From Adiantum capillus-veneris (Eukaryota; Streptophyta; Polypodiopsida; Polypodiales; Pteridaceae): a stretch of 64,000 nt of DNA. Below, in pieces: positions 22,744 to 33,726 of the stretch. The stretch covers positions 98,721,912-98,785,911 of the forward strand of contig CM043963.1 of NCBI GenBank assembly GCA_014529385.2, read 5' to 3'. Both the position numbers and the translations under genes were made by a program. The notes under the pieces are model-generated. The model saw nothing but the letters and a program-made list of their open reading frames with translations, ran no database searches and had not been told where the DNA came from. The first letter of the stretch is position 1. Each line of letters opens with the position of its first letter.

Positions 22744-23770
22744 GTGAATGCGGTTTCCATAGCAACTCACAATTATCTATCTTCTATGATAGATGAGTAC
22801 GCTATTGATCTCGATTTTAGAGATGTGATTTTAGCCCTTGCACTAGGGAAGAAAGAAGAACCATTTACCCTACAAGATGGTTATCTTCTCTATGGCAATA
22901 AACTATGCGTTACTAACTCACTACGCGAGAAAGTAATGTATGAATCTCATGCTCCTCCTTATGCGGGGCATAGAGGGATTCAATCTATCGTAAAGGGGAT
23001 AGAAGCATATTTCTATTGGCCTGCCATGAAAGCAAACATACAAGAGTATGTTTTAAAATGTGTGGTATGCCAAAAGACGAAGTTTGATAGAGGGAAGCAA
23101 AATGGATCGCTTCAACCTTTGCCTATCCCTAACTCACCGTGGGAGAGCATATCCATGGATATTATCTTTGGATTGCCCAAGTCTATCCATGGATATACAG
23201 GAATATGGACGATAGTAGATAGATTTAGTAAACAAGCACATTTCATACCTATCAAAAAGACTATCAAAGCCCATCAAATGGCAACCCTCTTCATATCACA
23301 AATCTTCAAGTACCATGGCTTGCCAATGCCCATAGTGTCGGATAGAGATCCTAGAATGACCAGTAATTTTTAGAAGGGTCTCTTTGAGAATTTAGGTACA
23401 AGGCTAAACTTCTCTTCGGCCTATCATCCCCAAACGGATGGCCAAAGTGAAATAGCGAACCTAACCATTCCTGATCTACTAAAAGCTTATGTCACAGAAG
23501 TAGATCAAAAGTCCCAATGGGAGAAGTACTTACCCTTAGTAAAGTATGCTTACAATAACACTGTACATACTTCCACGGGAAAAGCACCTTTTGAAGTGAT
23601 AGAGGGAAGATCAAAAAGTCCCTTGCTACTCAAGGTACATGGGAAGATCTTCGCTGTAGATGACTATAGCCGAGACATGCAAGAATCTTTCCAAAAGATT
23701 AAGGATGCTATATCCATCTCTCAGCAAAGGCAAAAGGCTGTTGTGCTGATAAGCACAGAAGAGCCCTAGC
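22744..23770 (+). pseudogene. Chromovirus integrase
   Basis: The zinc finger is visible as H-x5-H with CVVC (YESHAPPYAGHRG, LKCVVCQKTKF). The catalytic core follows: SMDIIFGLPK, WTIVDRFSKQAHFIPI, VSDRDPRMTSNF. A stop at 23371-23373 is followed in the same frame by RLNFSSAYHPQTDGQSE and the rest of the core with WEKYLPLVKYAYNN. The stop truncates an otherwise typical integrase. Confidence 0.9.
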
Positions 23771-23879
23771 CTTTAAACGAAATGATTGGGTCTTGCTTAA
23801 GTTTCCCAAGACTCAATTAAGGCACACAACGGGCAAGAATCCTATGGGACACCAAAAGTACTATGCTAAGTTAGCAAAA

Positions 23880-24175
23880 AGGTAGTATGGTCCCTTCCAG
23901 ATTCTTAGACCAATCAATAAGATGGCCTATCAACTCAAGTTGCCCAGCCATTGGCTCATACACAATGCTTTCCATGTGAGCCTACTAAAGCCTTACAAAG
24001 GAGAGCCACCTCAAGAACCAATTATTGAAGACCCACTGAAGATCGAGGACCAAGAAGAGGTGCTGTAGCCCGAGTCCATTCTCCGACACGAAGACAAGGT
24101 ATTACTACGAGGCGATAAGACTATCCGACAATATCTTATCAAGTTTAAAAATTATCCTTTTGAATGACATACAAT
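23880..24175 (+). pseudogene. Chromovirus integrase C-terminus and chromodomain
   Basis: The frame reads [20 protein letters not shown] and [13 protein letters not shown], the integrase GPY/F-type tail. A chromodomain-like block follows (PESILRHEDKVLLRG, QYLIKFKNYPFE) with stop codons at about 24067 and 24165. Chromodomains of this type steer integration into particular chromatin. The aromatic residues around KFKNYPFE are partly kept. Confidence 0.8.
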
Positions 24176-24562
24176 TAAAGGAGAACCTAAACCTTGTCAA
24201 TGCTTACAATGATTCCCTAGAGTAAGCAAATGTAAATATGTATAAATGAACAAAGTTTTTGTCTTATAAGACTCTCTTTTTCTTTATTGTGCAAAATTTT
24301 TAATAAGTATGCATGCTTAGGATCATGTTTGTGGAGACGACCTCCCGAACACCAAGAAGAGCTTGTCACTCTATTATGGAAGATTGATACGACTAATGTG
24401 CAAACATGCTGGCGGTAGCTAACGCTCTCAAGCACCAAATGGACTAGTCATCCATTCTAGGATGATGTCGTAGGGTAAAATAGGGATCCTCTACCCACTA
24501 ACAAACGGACTAATGACTAGGCTTTATCTTCTCTACCCCATAGTCGAAGACGACTATGATTC

Positions 24563-24576
24563 AAAGAGAGAGGTAA
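24563..24576 (+). promoter_or_regulatory. Polypurine tract of chromovirus
   Basis: The purine-rich AAAGAGAGAGGTAA directly precedes the 3' LTR at 24577. Confidence 0.75.
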
Positions 24577-24952
24577 TGTCATAAAAAATAATATCTAATA
24601 CTCTCAAATGATTTTGTCATGTTAAATTGATCATTTAATATGGGGATGTACCAGGAGAGTAAAAGCTAGAATATTGGTACGGCTGCTGCAGATCGGTCTC
24701 TTTTAGGGATCCAAAGGAGAGAAAGTAGGGATCCAAAGGGGGATAGCCTGCAAAAGAGCAATGTGCTTCAATGGGGCTTAAAAGACCTAAGGTTCAACTC
24801 CATTAAGACTTCCATAGGCTAAGGTTCCAAAAATTAAACCTTTTATCCAATGGCCAAAGCATAGGGGAATTGGATGGTCATGGGAAGACTAAAAAGTCTT
24901 CCCACATCCCTAGGAAGGAGGGGCGAGCCCATTTTGTAGGGGATGAGAGAGA

Positions 24953-24990
24953 AACAACACACACACAAACACACACACGCACACACGCAC

Positions 24991-25022
<32 letters not shown>
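24953..25022 (+). repeat. (AC)n microsatellite with CG interruptions
   Basis: About 70 bp of AC repeats lie in the 3' LTR. The same place in the 5' LTR has only about 9 bp. Confidence 0.95.
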
Positions 25023-25511
25023 TCCAAGGCTTCCCCTTTACACAAAGAAAATACTGAACACATGTCAAGCTCCTAGGCCACTTGCCCCCAACCTCCCCTC
25101 AAATCCTATTGGATGGCAATAGAGGTGGACCAATGAGAATTATGCTAGAGTAAATTTAGTCTAATCAATTTAAAAAATGCTTGATCAAAGAACCAATAGA
25201 AATTAAGCTCCCTAGAAAACTATTGGACAGTCTACCAAGGGGTCCAATGAGCATCCAACAGCCTAATAGCTTGCTTGATTCCTATTGGCCAGAAGACAAA
25301 TAGGTCCAATGAGAGTTTAGATGAATTATTTAAATACCTAAAGCTCTCACAAAAGGAGAAAGGGGGACACTTATCAAAAGGCTTTCAACTATGCTTCTAA
25401 TTTGTGATTGGCTAAGCTTTACAGGAGCCAATGGGAGGCCATCATGAGCATTTAGCAAGAGGGGTCGACCAAGATGAGAGAAGGGGCTGCATTTTACTCA
25501 TACACAATGCT

Positions 25512-25537
25512 ACACACACACACACACGCGCGCGCGT

Positions 25538-25613
<76 letters not shown>
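25512..25613 (+). repeat. (AC)n microsatellite with internal GCGC
   Basis: About 100 bp of AC repeat include a CGCGCGCGTG interruption. The 5' LTR counterpart is a pure 37-bp tract. Confidence 0.95.
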
Positions 25614-25615
<2 letters not shown>

Positions 25616-26271
25616 CTCATGTGTGCAAGAAGAACTCCATCTCCTTCTCCAAGCATTGAGAAGTAGAGGCCTACACCAACAACTCTTGGCTTTGGAATGC
25701 AAATCCAACCAAGATCCAAGCTTCAATGGCATGCTCATCTCCTCTACCATGCTAATTACTAAGCTAAGCTATGCTATTAGAGTGATTATGTGAAGAGAAT
25801 ACTTCTTTCTCGTAAGATACCTCTTCTTCCTCTCAATCTATCCTCATTCCTTGCTAGCTCTCACCATTTTTGAAGGTGTGTGATGTCTTGGGATTGAGGC
25901 TAGGGACACTAGGTGTGTTTTCAAGCATAATTTGGTGTATGAAGCTTCCATCTGCATTACACCAACTAGTTTTATCAAGGAACACAAACAGTGTATTGTA
26001 CAAAAATCTCCTATGATGGGAGAAGCTATAATACAAAGCCTTTGGGGAACCGGCTCCATGTAAATCTAATCCTCAACTGTTGTCAATTGTTCTATCTCTC
26101 TCTCTTTTCAAGTATTGTCAATGCCAAATTAGCTAGGTGTAAATTGCTATGTTGCTTTCTCAATTAAGTACTCTCTCTATGTTCATTAGGAATTTGTTCT
26201 TAATGAAATGCTCACTATGTTATCAATTTCCGCTACATACAAGTTACTAGTGCATTAAATGTTATAGAGCA

Positions 26272-26545
26272 CGACCGTTGCATGCAACTAGCCAAGGTCA
26301 TTGGCCAGCGTATAAGGAATGGAGAGAGGGAACACAGTGATGCTTTTGCTGCCCAATTGTGCCGAATTTGTGCTCATTTTTTTGGGTGCCACGATGAGAG
26401 GTGCCATGGTCACCACATGCAATCCATTTGATACCGAGGGGGACATAGAGAAGCAAGTGATCGGCTCAGGGGTGAAACTAATCGTAATACAAATGGCTTG
26501 CGTGGAGAAGCTAGCTAGCATTGTGGGCAATTGATCACATCTCAA
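26272..26545 (+). pseudogene. 4-coumarate:CoA-ligase-like (acyl-CoA synthetase) fragment
   Basis: The 71-residue frame from 26319 reads MERGNTVMLLLPNCAEFVLI, then FLGATMRGAMVTTCNPFDT and a KQVIGSGVKLIV block. This is the N-terminal A-domain stretch typical of plant 4CL and related adenylate-forming enzymes. Just upstream, in another frame, are bases encoding AKVIGQRIRNG, also expected in 4CL-type proteins. 4CL activates cinnamic acids for phenylpropanoid synthesis. No AMP-binding signature (SSGTTG) or later domains follow, so only a broken fragment is present, directly against the chromovirus insertion. Confidence 0.72.
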
Positions 26546-26563
26546 AGTGATGGTGATTGAGTG

Positions 26564-26633
26564 CCTTTTGTTGTGGGCCCTCGATCACAAAACAAAGCTT
26601 TTTGTTTTGTGATCAAGGGCCCACAACAAAAGG
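26564..26633 (+). repeat. Near-perfect 33-bp hairpin
   Basis: Arms at 26564-26596 and 26601-26633 are reverse complements with a single mismatch, separated by the 4-base loop GCTT. It lies about 20 bp beyond the 4CL-like fragment. It could be a fold-back inverted duplication or a small RNA hairpin; there is no further evidence for either. Confidence 0.9.
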
Positions 26634-27262
26634 TGGAAGCATGAATAAGTCTCCCAACTTCCATTCAGGGTGACAAAGGAAGAGGATTGCTATGCTTCCA
26701 TTTGGGTGACATTGGGGGCAGATATGTTGGAAGCTTTATTGGAAAACCATGAAGCCATCCTCCGAGACATGTACATGTAAAGTAATGGTTGAATGCAGCT
26801 TGAGAGACTGAAAACTTTTGTCCCCTTTCACCTTGGCCACATCTAATGGCTTGCGTAAAGGCATGGGTGACAATGCAACAACTAAAGGTCTTGGTTTACC
26901 TATATCAATTTCTAATGATAGAGTTCTGAACCTGTCATTTTCTCATTCTGAGGGGTAGGTGAAAAGGCCCCACGAAGAGAAAACTAACCGGTTGTAGACT
27001 CTTCAACGTGAAAATGTGTAATAGCTAATGCAATGCACATACACAACAAGCTCTTCAACATGCCTAGATCACCATTTACAAACGGCTATGCCTTTGTCGT
27101 GCTTAGGGTTTTTGTAGTACTACTTGTACTCTTCTATGGTATTCTTGAGAAGTTGTAATGCAACTCTTAGCCTCTTGGCGAATCCTTGCTTTACAAAGTC
27201 TTTTGTGAGAAAGTCTCCTATGCCTCTCCTTGTCCAAATCGTAGAGTGTGCAGATTGCAAGA

Positions 27263-27556
27263 TATGCCCAAAATGGTTGAGACAAAGCAACCTGGGGAAA
27301 AATAGCCTTGGCATGTTTTCCCAAATACAATAACCTATTCTTGCACGTTGCATACTTTTGCCATTCGACAAGGCCAGCGTGATAAAAACACAGCCAGACC
27401 CAACACGATATATGTCCAAAATGGTTGAGACAAAGCAACCTAGGGAAACATAGCCTTGGCATGTTTTCCCAAATGCAATAACCTATTCTTGCAGGTTAAA
27501 GACTTTTGCCATTCAACAAGACTAGCTTGATAAAAACACAGCCAAATCGAGCGCGA
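27263..27556 (+). repeat. 148-bp tandem duplication
   Basis: Two adjacent copies, 27263-27410 and 27411-27556, are about 90% alike and share ATGGTTGAGACAAAGCAACC and TTGCCATTC blocks. Confidence 0.85.
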
Positions 27557-27708
27557 TAAAAACAAACTCAGAACCCCTTACTCTATAGCCAGATATTAAA
27601 CAATTTATTCATGACGTCTGCCTAAGCCCATAACTCCCATGACTAAAGATCGGGCTAGACGCGATCGACATGAGAGAAGTATAAAAGACAAAGAAACCAT
27701 GGCATAAA

Positions 27709-27796
27709 GGATGATATTTACTCGATTGACTTTAAATAGTATTGTCCAATGAGGATGATATTTACTAGATTGGCTTTAAATAGTATTGTCCAATGG
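27709..27796 (+). repeat. 44-bp tandem duplication
   Basis: Two adjacent copies at 27709-27752 and 27753-27796 differ at about 3 positions. Confidence 0.9.
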
Positions 27797-28814
27797 GCCG
27801 TGACACTTCTCCATGTCGACTTCTTCGATGTCAAATATTGAGTGTCATCGTTTCAGATGCCATCTTTTCCTTTTGTCTCCTTAGATACCAATATACCAAT
27901 TTGGAAGACCATCTCATGTCTGAACCATTGTTATGTCCGGCTTAGTTTAATGGGTTTTAGCGGAATAAAAAGTTAATATTGCTTTAATCGGTTTGAGTTT
28001 TTCATTTGAACAATATAGCGTAGATTCGAAACAAAAAAGTGAGGCATCTTCCACCTCAGTATTTGTAGCCCGTTGATTGAGCCATTTTACTATAATGATT
28101 GTGCCGGAAGCTATGAATTGAGAACTCATCACTACAGTAAACCGTGCACCGTCTATAACATAGAACATAAAGTTATCTCTACTTCTCCTTAAGTTAATCT
28201 ATCTTTTAGATCTTTTATATTTGTATTAACTCATGTTTTGTGTGCCATAGAAAGAACACATATTCACAACAATGGATGTTTTGACTGCATAACCACGACT
28301 GCAGCTCAAAAACATTGCAAGATTCGTTATTAACATCCGATTCCCCATGCCTATGCGTTTGCTTGATCAAATACATAAATCCTATGGAGCAGGGCATGGC
28401 TTCCTTTCTCATAATTTTTGAAGAGACCATAGTGTCAACTCTCCATCATACTTTTGTATGACATTTCTACATGACGTGCACTCTATAATTAGCATTTTCA
28501 CTATGTGACGCTTCATTGAAAGACGAAATTTTTTAGTGTTCACATTGGTTTTATATAGCTTGATACAAACATTATCCTCTGGCTTGGACAATTGGACAAC
28601 AGCCATACACGATCATTAGGTCGGTATTGCAATTTAATTTTTATAGTTTGTTGATGCTTTTTATATTTTTTGAGTTTGTCAATGCTTCCTTAATTTTAGT
28701 TTAGCTACATGTTTTCCTTACTAATATATGCTCAAGCTCGATCATCATATCTATATATCAAATAGCTACACGCTTCTTTTTTTTATAGATGCTTGATGTC
28801 AATTTGAGTATGTC

Positions 28815-29753
28815 ATGTTATGTTCTACAATAGCTGCACTTGTAGTGTAACCATCCTCTTTCTTCTTGGTCTCTTTTGCATTCAATTTAGGACACTACTT
28901 TATCAAGTGATCATTAGTCTTATAATAATGACAAGGTATCTTCTTTTTGCCTTTTTCACTAGAATTTCCAAATGAGGTGCTATCAGTAGAAGCATTTGGA
29001 ACAGATGATTTGCTACTCACCAAAGAACCATGAGAAATAGCAACAAAAGCCTGTTCAACTGCACGCTGTTTAGCCGTGTTCTTTGAAAGAGACTCTTATA
29101 ACAACAATGTACATAATGCATCAAACATGGCAGCTTGAGGGTTTCCTTGGGTCATAAGTCTCCAAGTATTAGCAAAAGTTTGGTAAGAGTCTGGTGATGC
29201 ATAAAAAATAGTTTGCATAAGTAAAATGTGAGAAACGACTTCACTTGCAAAAAAGAGTTCTCATTAATATCGTTGATACCAATAAGAAAAGTGTCCTTGT
29301 CATCTTCCTCTTGCATAAGCTTTGAACCCAATTCTTTACGTAGCAATGCAAATTTAGTCTCATTACGACTCACATAAGAGCAACCAAAATATCCCAAGCC
29401 AGTTTTGCTGATTTAGCTGAGCGAATGTGATGTAATAGTATGCTTTATAATAAGGCAATCAATGCATAAGCTTGCACATCTCTAACATCCCAATGAAACT
29501 GCTTAACCATAGACAAAACAACTCTAGCAGCAACATACCTGCCACGAGAACCTATAACATCCTCAACAAAGCCTGTATCCATAGGAGGTGGACGTACATC
29601 AATTTCTTGCATAACATTCCATACACCCTTTGAAACAAAAATATGTGTTATCATGTAAGCCCACTTTGGATAGTTGTCCCCATATAATTTATCCTCAACA
29701 ACAAACATCTTGAAAACATCTATGTTATTGTCAACCATGGCGAGTGACAACAC
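28815..29753 (-). pseudogene. Copia gag (element C)
   Basis: Starting near MVDNNIDVFKMFVVEDKLYG, the minus strand reads a copia gag opening (GDNYPKWAYMITHIFVSKGV) and ARVVLSMVKQFHWDV. It continues through several frames to a degenerate zinc knuckle near 28900 (CHYYKTNDHLIK) and a lysine-rich tail. No protease or polymerase follows downstream, so only gag remains. Stops and shifts occur near 29440 and 29150. Confidence 0.75.
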
Positions 29754-29884
29754 CTAATGTGAAAAACTGTCGCAAAAGAGGAAAAACGAAGTAGGACCAA
29801 CACATGCTATATTGCGCAATCCAAAGACGACTGTAAGGGACTTGTTCTGTGAAAAAATTGCACTAACAAAAATTCTACATAAAA

Positions 29885-29948
29885 GGACATAATTGCTTGC
29901 ACAATACTCCTTGACTGGACATAATTGCTTGCACAATACTCCTTGAGT
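29885..29948 (+). repeat. 32-bp tandem duplication
   Basis: Two adjacent copies of a unit starting GGACATAATTGCTTGC lie upstream of the minus-strand gag. Confidence 0.9.
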
Positions 29949-30135
29949 GGAAATGAAAGACTTTTAGTGAACCAGGTTTTGCAAACATTGTGTTCTCTGG
30001 ATAATGCCTTTCTTTTTATTATTGAGAAAACATGCATAGTATAGGAGGTAGTGTTGTAGTAGACATGTCAATTGGCCATCTGCATTCAAATGCAATTGCC
30101 AACAGCCTACATCTATAGTAACAAATCCATGACAG

Positions 30136-30171
<36 letters not shown>

Positions 30172-31668
30172 GATCGTACTCCCCTGAATATATAGTTTTC
30201 ATACCCCTAGATCTAGAGCTCCATTCCTCCAACACTACCGCACGCGCATGGTAGGTTGGAGATGGCATTTCACACAAGGTCTCACATTACAAGATCAATT
30301 TTCTGTCATGGAGCCGGGTAATTAATTTTGGGTAAAGATTGGGTAGAAGATCATACGCCAAGCATGGCAGAATCCTCTTATCTTCTCTCAAGCTCCAATG
30401 CACATGATGCAATTGTATTTTTGCCATCCTAGGCAACTTTCTGCGCTATGAACTTACCTCGGCCTAGAAAATGATGTAGAGCATAGAAACTTCACACTAA
30501 CTGACCTGGTCGTATGCCAACCAGCATTCACCAATAGCAGGGTTTAGTGTATTTCAACTGGCTAAAATTGCAAAATTACTGCTAAATTTGGAGCTTGCTT
30601 TGAAGAAAACTGGGAAAAATTGACTAGTTTTACTTTTAATATCCACAAATGCTTCAAACTTTGACCTAAACAATTGGAAGAGTTTTAAATGTGCCCTTAT
30701 TTTCTTCAGATAGGACAAATGTTTTTGGCAAGCCCTACTACCAACTCAAAAAAATAGCACACAATCCATCAAATTTTACGCAACTTTTGCTTGATATCAA
30801 TTTTATGATTACTTCAAACAGCTTCTTAATGACAAGTTTAAATCTGCAGTTTGAAGGATGCGCAAGAATGGGCAAATCTCTTTCACAGTGGTTATTTGCT
30901 TCCCAGTTCAAGGGTACATGACAAAAGAAATACATTTCACTAGGATCAGATATGAACAGTGTCCTACTCTACAGAAATTTGCCTGCTAAAGTCCTGAAGA
31001 GGATATCTTGCCTAGCATAAAATTGAGACCAATGCAGAAAAGAATGGAAGCTGGCACGCAGCATTTGTACAATAGCTCCACCGGATGTGGAGAAAGATAA
31101 TCAAGACAGTTCAATATAATCTCTCTCAGCACAGCATTGTGCAGTGCTGATGAACCCACAGCCCTCTCTGCTGGAGCACTCTGCTGAGCACAAGTTATAC
31201 ACTTCCCAGTAAGCTTGTAGGCCAATTGGTTAGAAGGTATATATATATGTATACAAATGTGTACATATATGTGAATATATCGCATACATACATACATATG
31301 CATAAATATACACACATGCATACATACATACATATATTTTTCTCAAAGTACCCTTGTATCAATTTTAGATGATTTGCTCTGAATTTTGCATAGCTTAAGT
31401 CTTTTTGACAATAGAGATCTATATGTAAGTGTCACATACATAGAAATTTTCACGTATAAGCTCACAAATAGAGGCATTTGCGTCTACTACATCCAAAATC
31501 CTAATTCTATCATCTTTAGTTGACAAAGAACTATTCTTCCTATGAAGAGTTGCAAAAAAGAAAACGTTTGGACAAGGGGTATTGGGAAAAATTTAGGGCA
31601 TTTTGGCAAAATATGAGGGGTATTTGAGTAATTTTCCCTATATATCTAGACGCGTGCCTGCGTGTCAA
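29949..31668. other. Anonymous DNA
   Basis: It contains (TC)n at 30139-30169 and a TATG/TACA-rich stretch at about 31238-31340. A 76-residue plus frame (30691-30921) has no motif I recognise. I see nothing else. Confidence 0.5.
30139..30169 (+). repeat. (TC)n microsatellite
   Basis: About 31 bp of CT repeat with no LINE sequence next to it. Confidence 0.95.
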
Positions 31669-31697
31669 CACACACACACACACACACACAAAAGTGT

Positions 31698-31746
<49 letters not shown>

Positions 31747-31751
31747 TGTGT

Positions 31752-31784
<33 letters not shown>

Positions 31785-31817
31785 AAAAAGTGTGTACACA
31801 CACACACACACACACAT
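31669..31817 (+). repeat. Compound (AC)n array with repeated GTGTGTACAC islands
   Basis: The AC repeat is interrupted three times by AAAAGTGTGTAC, at about 31690, 31742 and 31786. Each island makes a small palindrome (GTGTGTACACAC). The islands look copied along with the array. Confidence 0.93.
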
Positions 31818-32471
31818 TATGTATCTCAAGCGAATGCCCAATGTGCTCCTATTATTTGTTGTCATTTAGAATTTCATTTTACTTATTTGACGTGGGTGCA
31901 GGTCAGGAAATCCTTGAGGGGGTACCCCAGACTAGAATATAAGTGCACCTTTGCCCCCATTGTATTATCATCTAATTCGTTGCCAAAGTTGGATGGTTTA
32001 GCAAACTCAGACATAACAGAAAACTCAAGAACTTACTCATGGGAATGTTTGTGAGAAGCTGAACGGCTTAAGTTCTCGTGGGTTGAACTATCGCTATCTA
32101 CCCATCTCCTGCCACTGCTTCTGAGGGTGGGGCCTCAATTACAGGCGGTATTGCATCCACTTTATAACGAAGTGACTGCCATTTAATGTAGCAACATTAG
32201 TGCGTGTACAACATTATCTAGCCATAGCAATGCTTTAGTTTGTTCATTTAACATTTACCTTCCTCATAAAAGTTGAGTATGAATTGTCCCAAGTGAGCTT
32301 GTACGATCCAACGGAAGGCGAGTAAAAGTTGCCCTATTCCATGTATAGCCACCAACATTAAGATTCTTAAAAAACTGTGTATAAAACTAGTAAAATCGGA
32401 AAGCATCTTAAAATCTGATACCTGATTCGACTCATAGCGTTGATACGGCAGCATGGCCTGCAACACACACA

Positions 32472-32474
<3 letters not shown>
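31818..32474. other. LTR-like remnant and anonymous DNA
   Basis: About 31825-31995 resembles 38355-38520 (CTCAAG-GAA-TGCCCAATGTG; TTTATTTTACTTATTTG; CCCCCATTGTAT). The second copy ends at a copia primer site, so this is probably a worn solo LTR piece. The rest is anonymous. Confidence 0.4.

Positions 32475-32525
<51 letters not shown>
32475..32525 (+). repeat. (TC)n microsatellite at LINE A 5' junction
   Basis: About 51 bp of TC repeat directly abut the truncated start of LINE A. Confidence 0.95.
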
Positions 32526-32527
<2 letters not shown>

Positions 32528-32936
32528 CTATATCTACTTGAGTTACACAGATATAGAGACACTTTACTGGGGAGAGCTAGAGAGAGACAGTCCCAGAGAC
32601 AGATTACAGATTTCTTTTCACTAGATATGGGACAGCCAGAGGAGAAGCCATCACTGTAGAGCTCGGCCCACACTCATTCGACCACTACCGGCACTCTCAT
32701 CAACCGAGCACTGCAGCTACGGAGATCCAGACGGCCACGATTGAGGAGAGGGGCTACACAGCATCGACGGAGACTACATCAGAGGATTCGAGCCATACTC
32801 TCTTGACATCCAGAGTGCAGATGAGGATGGATTCTAGTAGTAGTAGTATTTTCGTACCCAGACATGGTATTAGATTCACAATTTTGTAACATTCTGGCCT
32901 TTTGAAGATGTTAATATAACATTTCATCTCTCTCTC
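32526..32936 (+). mobile_element. LINE A, 5'-truncated 3' end
   Basis: The copy starts in the last codons of ORF2 (YLLELHRYRDTLLG, SQRQITDFFSLDMG), which match the C-terminus of LINE B (FLLELRRHRDSLMNG, SQRRITNFFRVDTG). A stop and a 3' UTR sharing CACAGCATCGACGGAG with LINE B follow. It ends with CCTTTTGAAGATGTTAATAT, ACATTTCA and a short (TC)n tract at about 32926-32936. TC repeats flank both ends, so it is a 5'-truncated insertion in a TC tract. Confidence 0.85.
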
Positions 32937-33624
32937 AGAAGCCTCTCCTGAATCCTGCCTGTCCAGTTGCACGTATTCCCTCCCTCTCTGCCCATCTACT
33001 CAGCTGTTGCTCAAGAATGGATGCATACAACCGTGCCAGTGTGTGCCCAATCATAATAGTGCGATAATTCCCAGGCTCCATGGGGTCTCCTGATTTGAAG
33101 ATAGGTACGATCGTAGATAGGCTCCAAGTGTCCGGTAGGCCCTCACACATGGCACGGTTAAACATGACTGCTAGAAGCTCTGCTAGTAGGTCTTTGGCAT
33201 GCATGAAATGCTCAGCGACTAGGCCGTCATGATCATATGCTCTCCCAGTCTTCATCCTGTCAATAGCTTTCTTCACCATCTCAGCGGTGAAAAAGACACA
33301 TGCGTGTGGGCATGGATCGGGGGGGTCGGGGAGGGGCGGCTGTCGAGATACTGTGTACAAAGATGATGCGTACTGACCCCAGGTCTCTGCGGAGGAAATC
33401 GCAGGGGGGGGGGACTGCTCATGAAAGAGCCGCCACGCCTCACGCGAGTCCTGACTCAAGAATAGCTGATATAGATCCTGCTCGAGTTGAGTCAAAAAAG
33501 CCCTCTTCTTCCGCCGCACCAGGCGTCGGAAGTCAATCTGTGACCGTCTGTGAGTGACGTCCCCCAACAGCACCTCCTTCTGAAGTCTGGCGGCACTCCT
33601 CATCGTACCAGCTGTTCTGAGCAT
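32937..33624 (-). pseudogene. LINE B reverse transcriptase N-terminal part (inverted)
   Basis: The frame reads the endonuclease-polymerase linker (RRKKRAFLTQLEQDLYQLFL) and the start of the polymerase (KKAIDRMKTGRAYDHDGL, TIVPIFKSGDPMEPGNYRTI, RLYASILEQQLSRW, AGFRRGF). Matching sequence in LINE D continues into the catalytic FVDFRKAFD block, which is absent here. A short gap with a stop near 33725 separates it from the endonuclease. Confidence 0.88.
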
Positions 33625-33726
33625 GCTCCCTGATCGACGGCTCTGCTCAGGCTTGGTGTGTGGGTATGCTTCTGCTGCTTCCTCATGTAATGTTTGTGTC
33701 AGTATAGTAGTTAGCTCCTCCAGAGG

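Larger units (their letters stand above)
17370..26266 (+). mobile_element. Complete Ty3/gypsy chromovirus
   Basis: The element has LTRs at 17370-18909 and 24577-26266, a primer-binding site at 18911-18922, a purine-rich tract before the 3' LTR (24563-24576), and a perfect target duplication GAGCA (17365-17369 and 26267-26271). Internal order is gag, protease, reverse transcriptase, RNase H, integrase, chromodomain. The polymerase order and chromodomain place it among Ty3/gypsy chromoviruses. Coding regions carry numerous frameshifts and stops plus a deletion at the polymerase active site, so it cannot be autonomous. The LTRs match closely apart from microsatellite length. Confidence 0.95.
24577..26266 (+). 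repeat. 3' LTR of chromovirus
   Basis: The 1,690-bp LTR pairs with 17370-18909. It is about 150 bp longer, almost entirely because of expanded (AC)n tracts at 24953-25022 and 25512-25613, plus a small duplication of GGATCCAAAGG near 24706-24740. Its terminal CA has mutated to TA. Confidence 0.95.
26640..28814. other. Anonymous DNA with two tandem duplications
   Basis: A 148-bp unit occurs twice at 27263-27556 (starting TATGYCCAAAATGG). A 44-bp unit occurs twice at 27709-27796 (starting GGATGATATTTACT). Frames crossing these repeats have no family motif. I see no gene. Confidence 0.5.

Noticed and set aside
23880-24175. Host chromodomain gene
   Set aside because: It directly follows the gypsy integrase tail inside one element with matching LTRs, so it is the element's own chromodomain.
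25442-25750. Long Cys/Val and His/Thr repeat frames across AC and TC tracts (also 18132-18385, 24870-25076, 31540-32054, 56808-57459)
   Set aside because: Dinucleotide repeats of either phase give open frames on both strands; there is no conserved protein here.
26640-26790. Continuation of the 4CL-like gene after the hairpin
   Set aside because: A readable frame exists (KEEDCYASIWVTLGADML) but it shows none of the expected A-domain motifs.
30691-30921. Small protein gene of 76 residues
   Set aside because: No homology, no context and no composition bias; chance frame.
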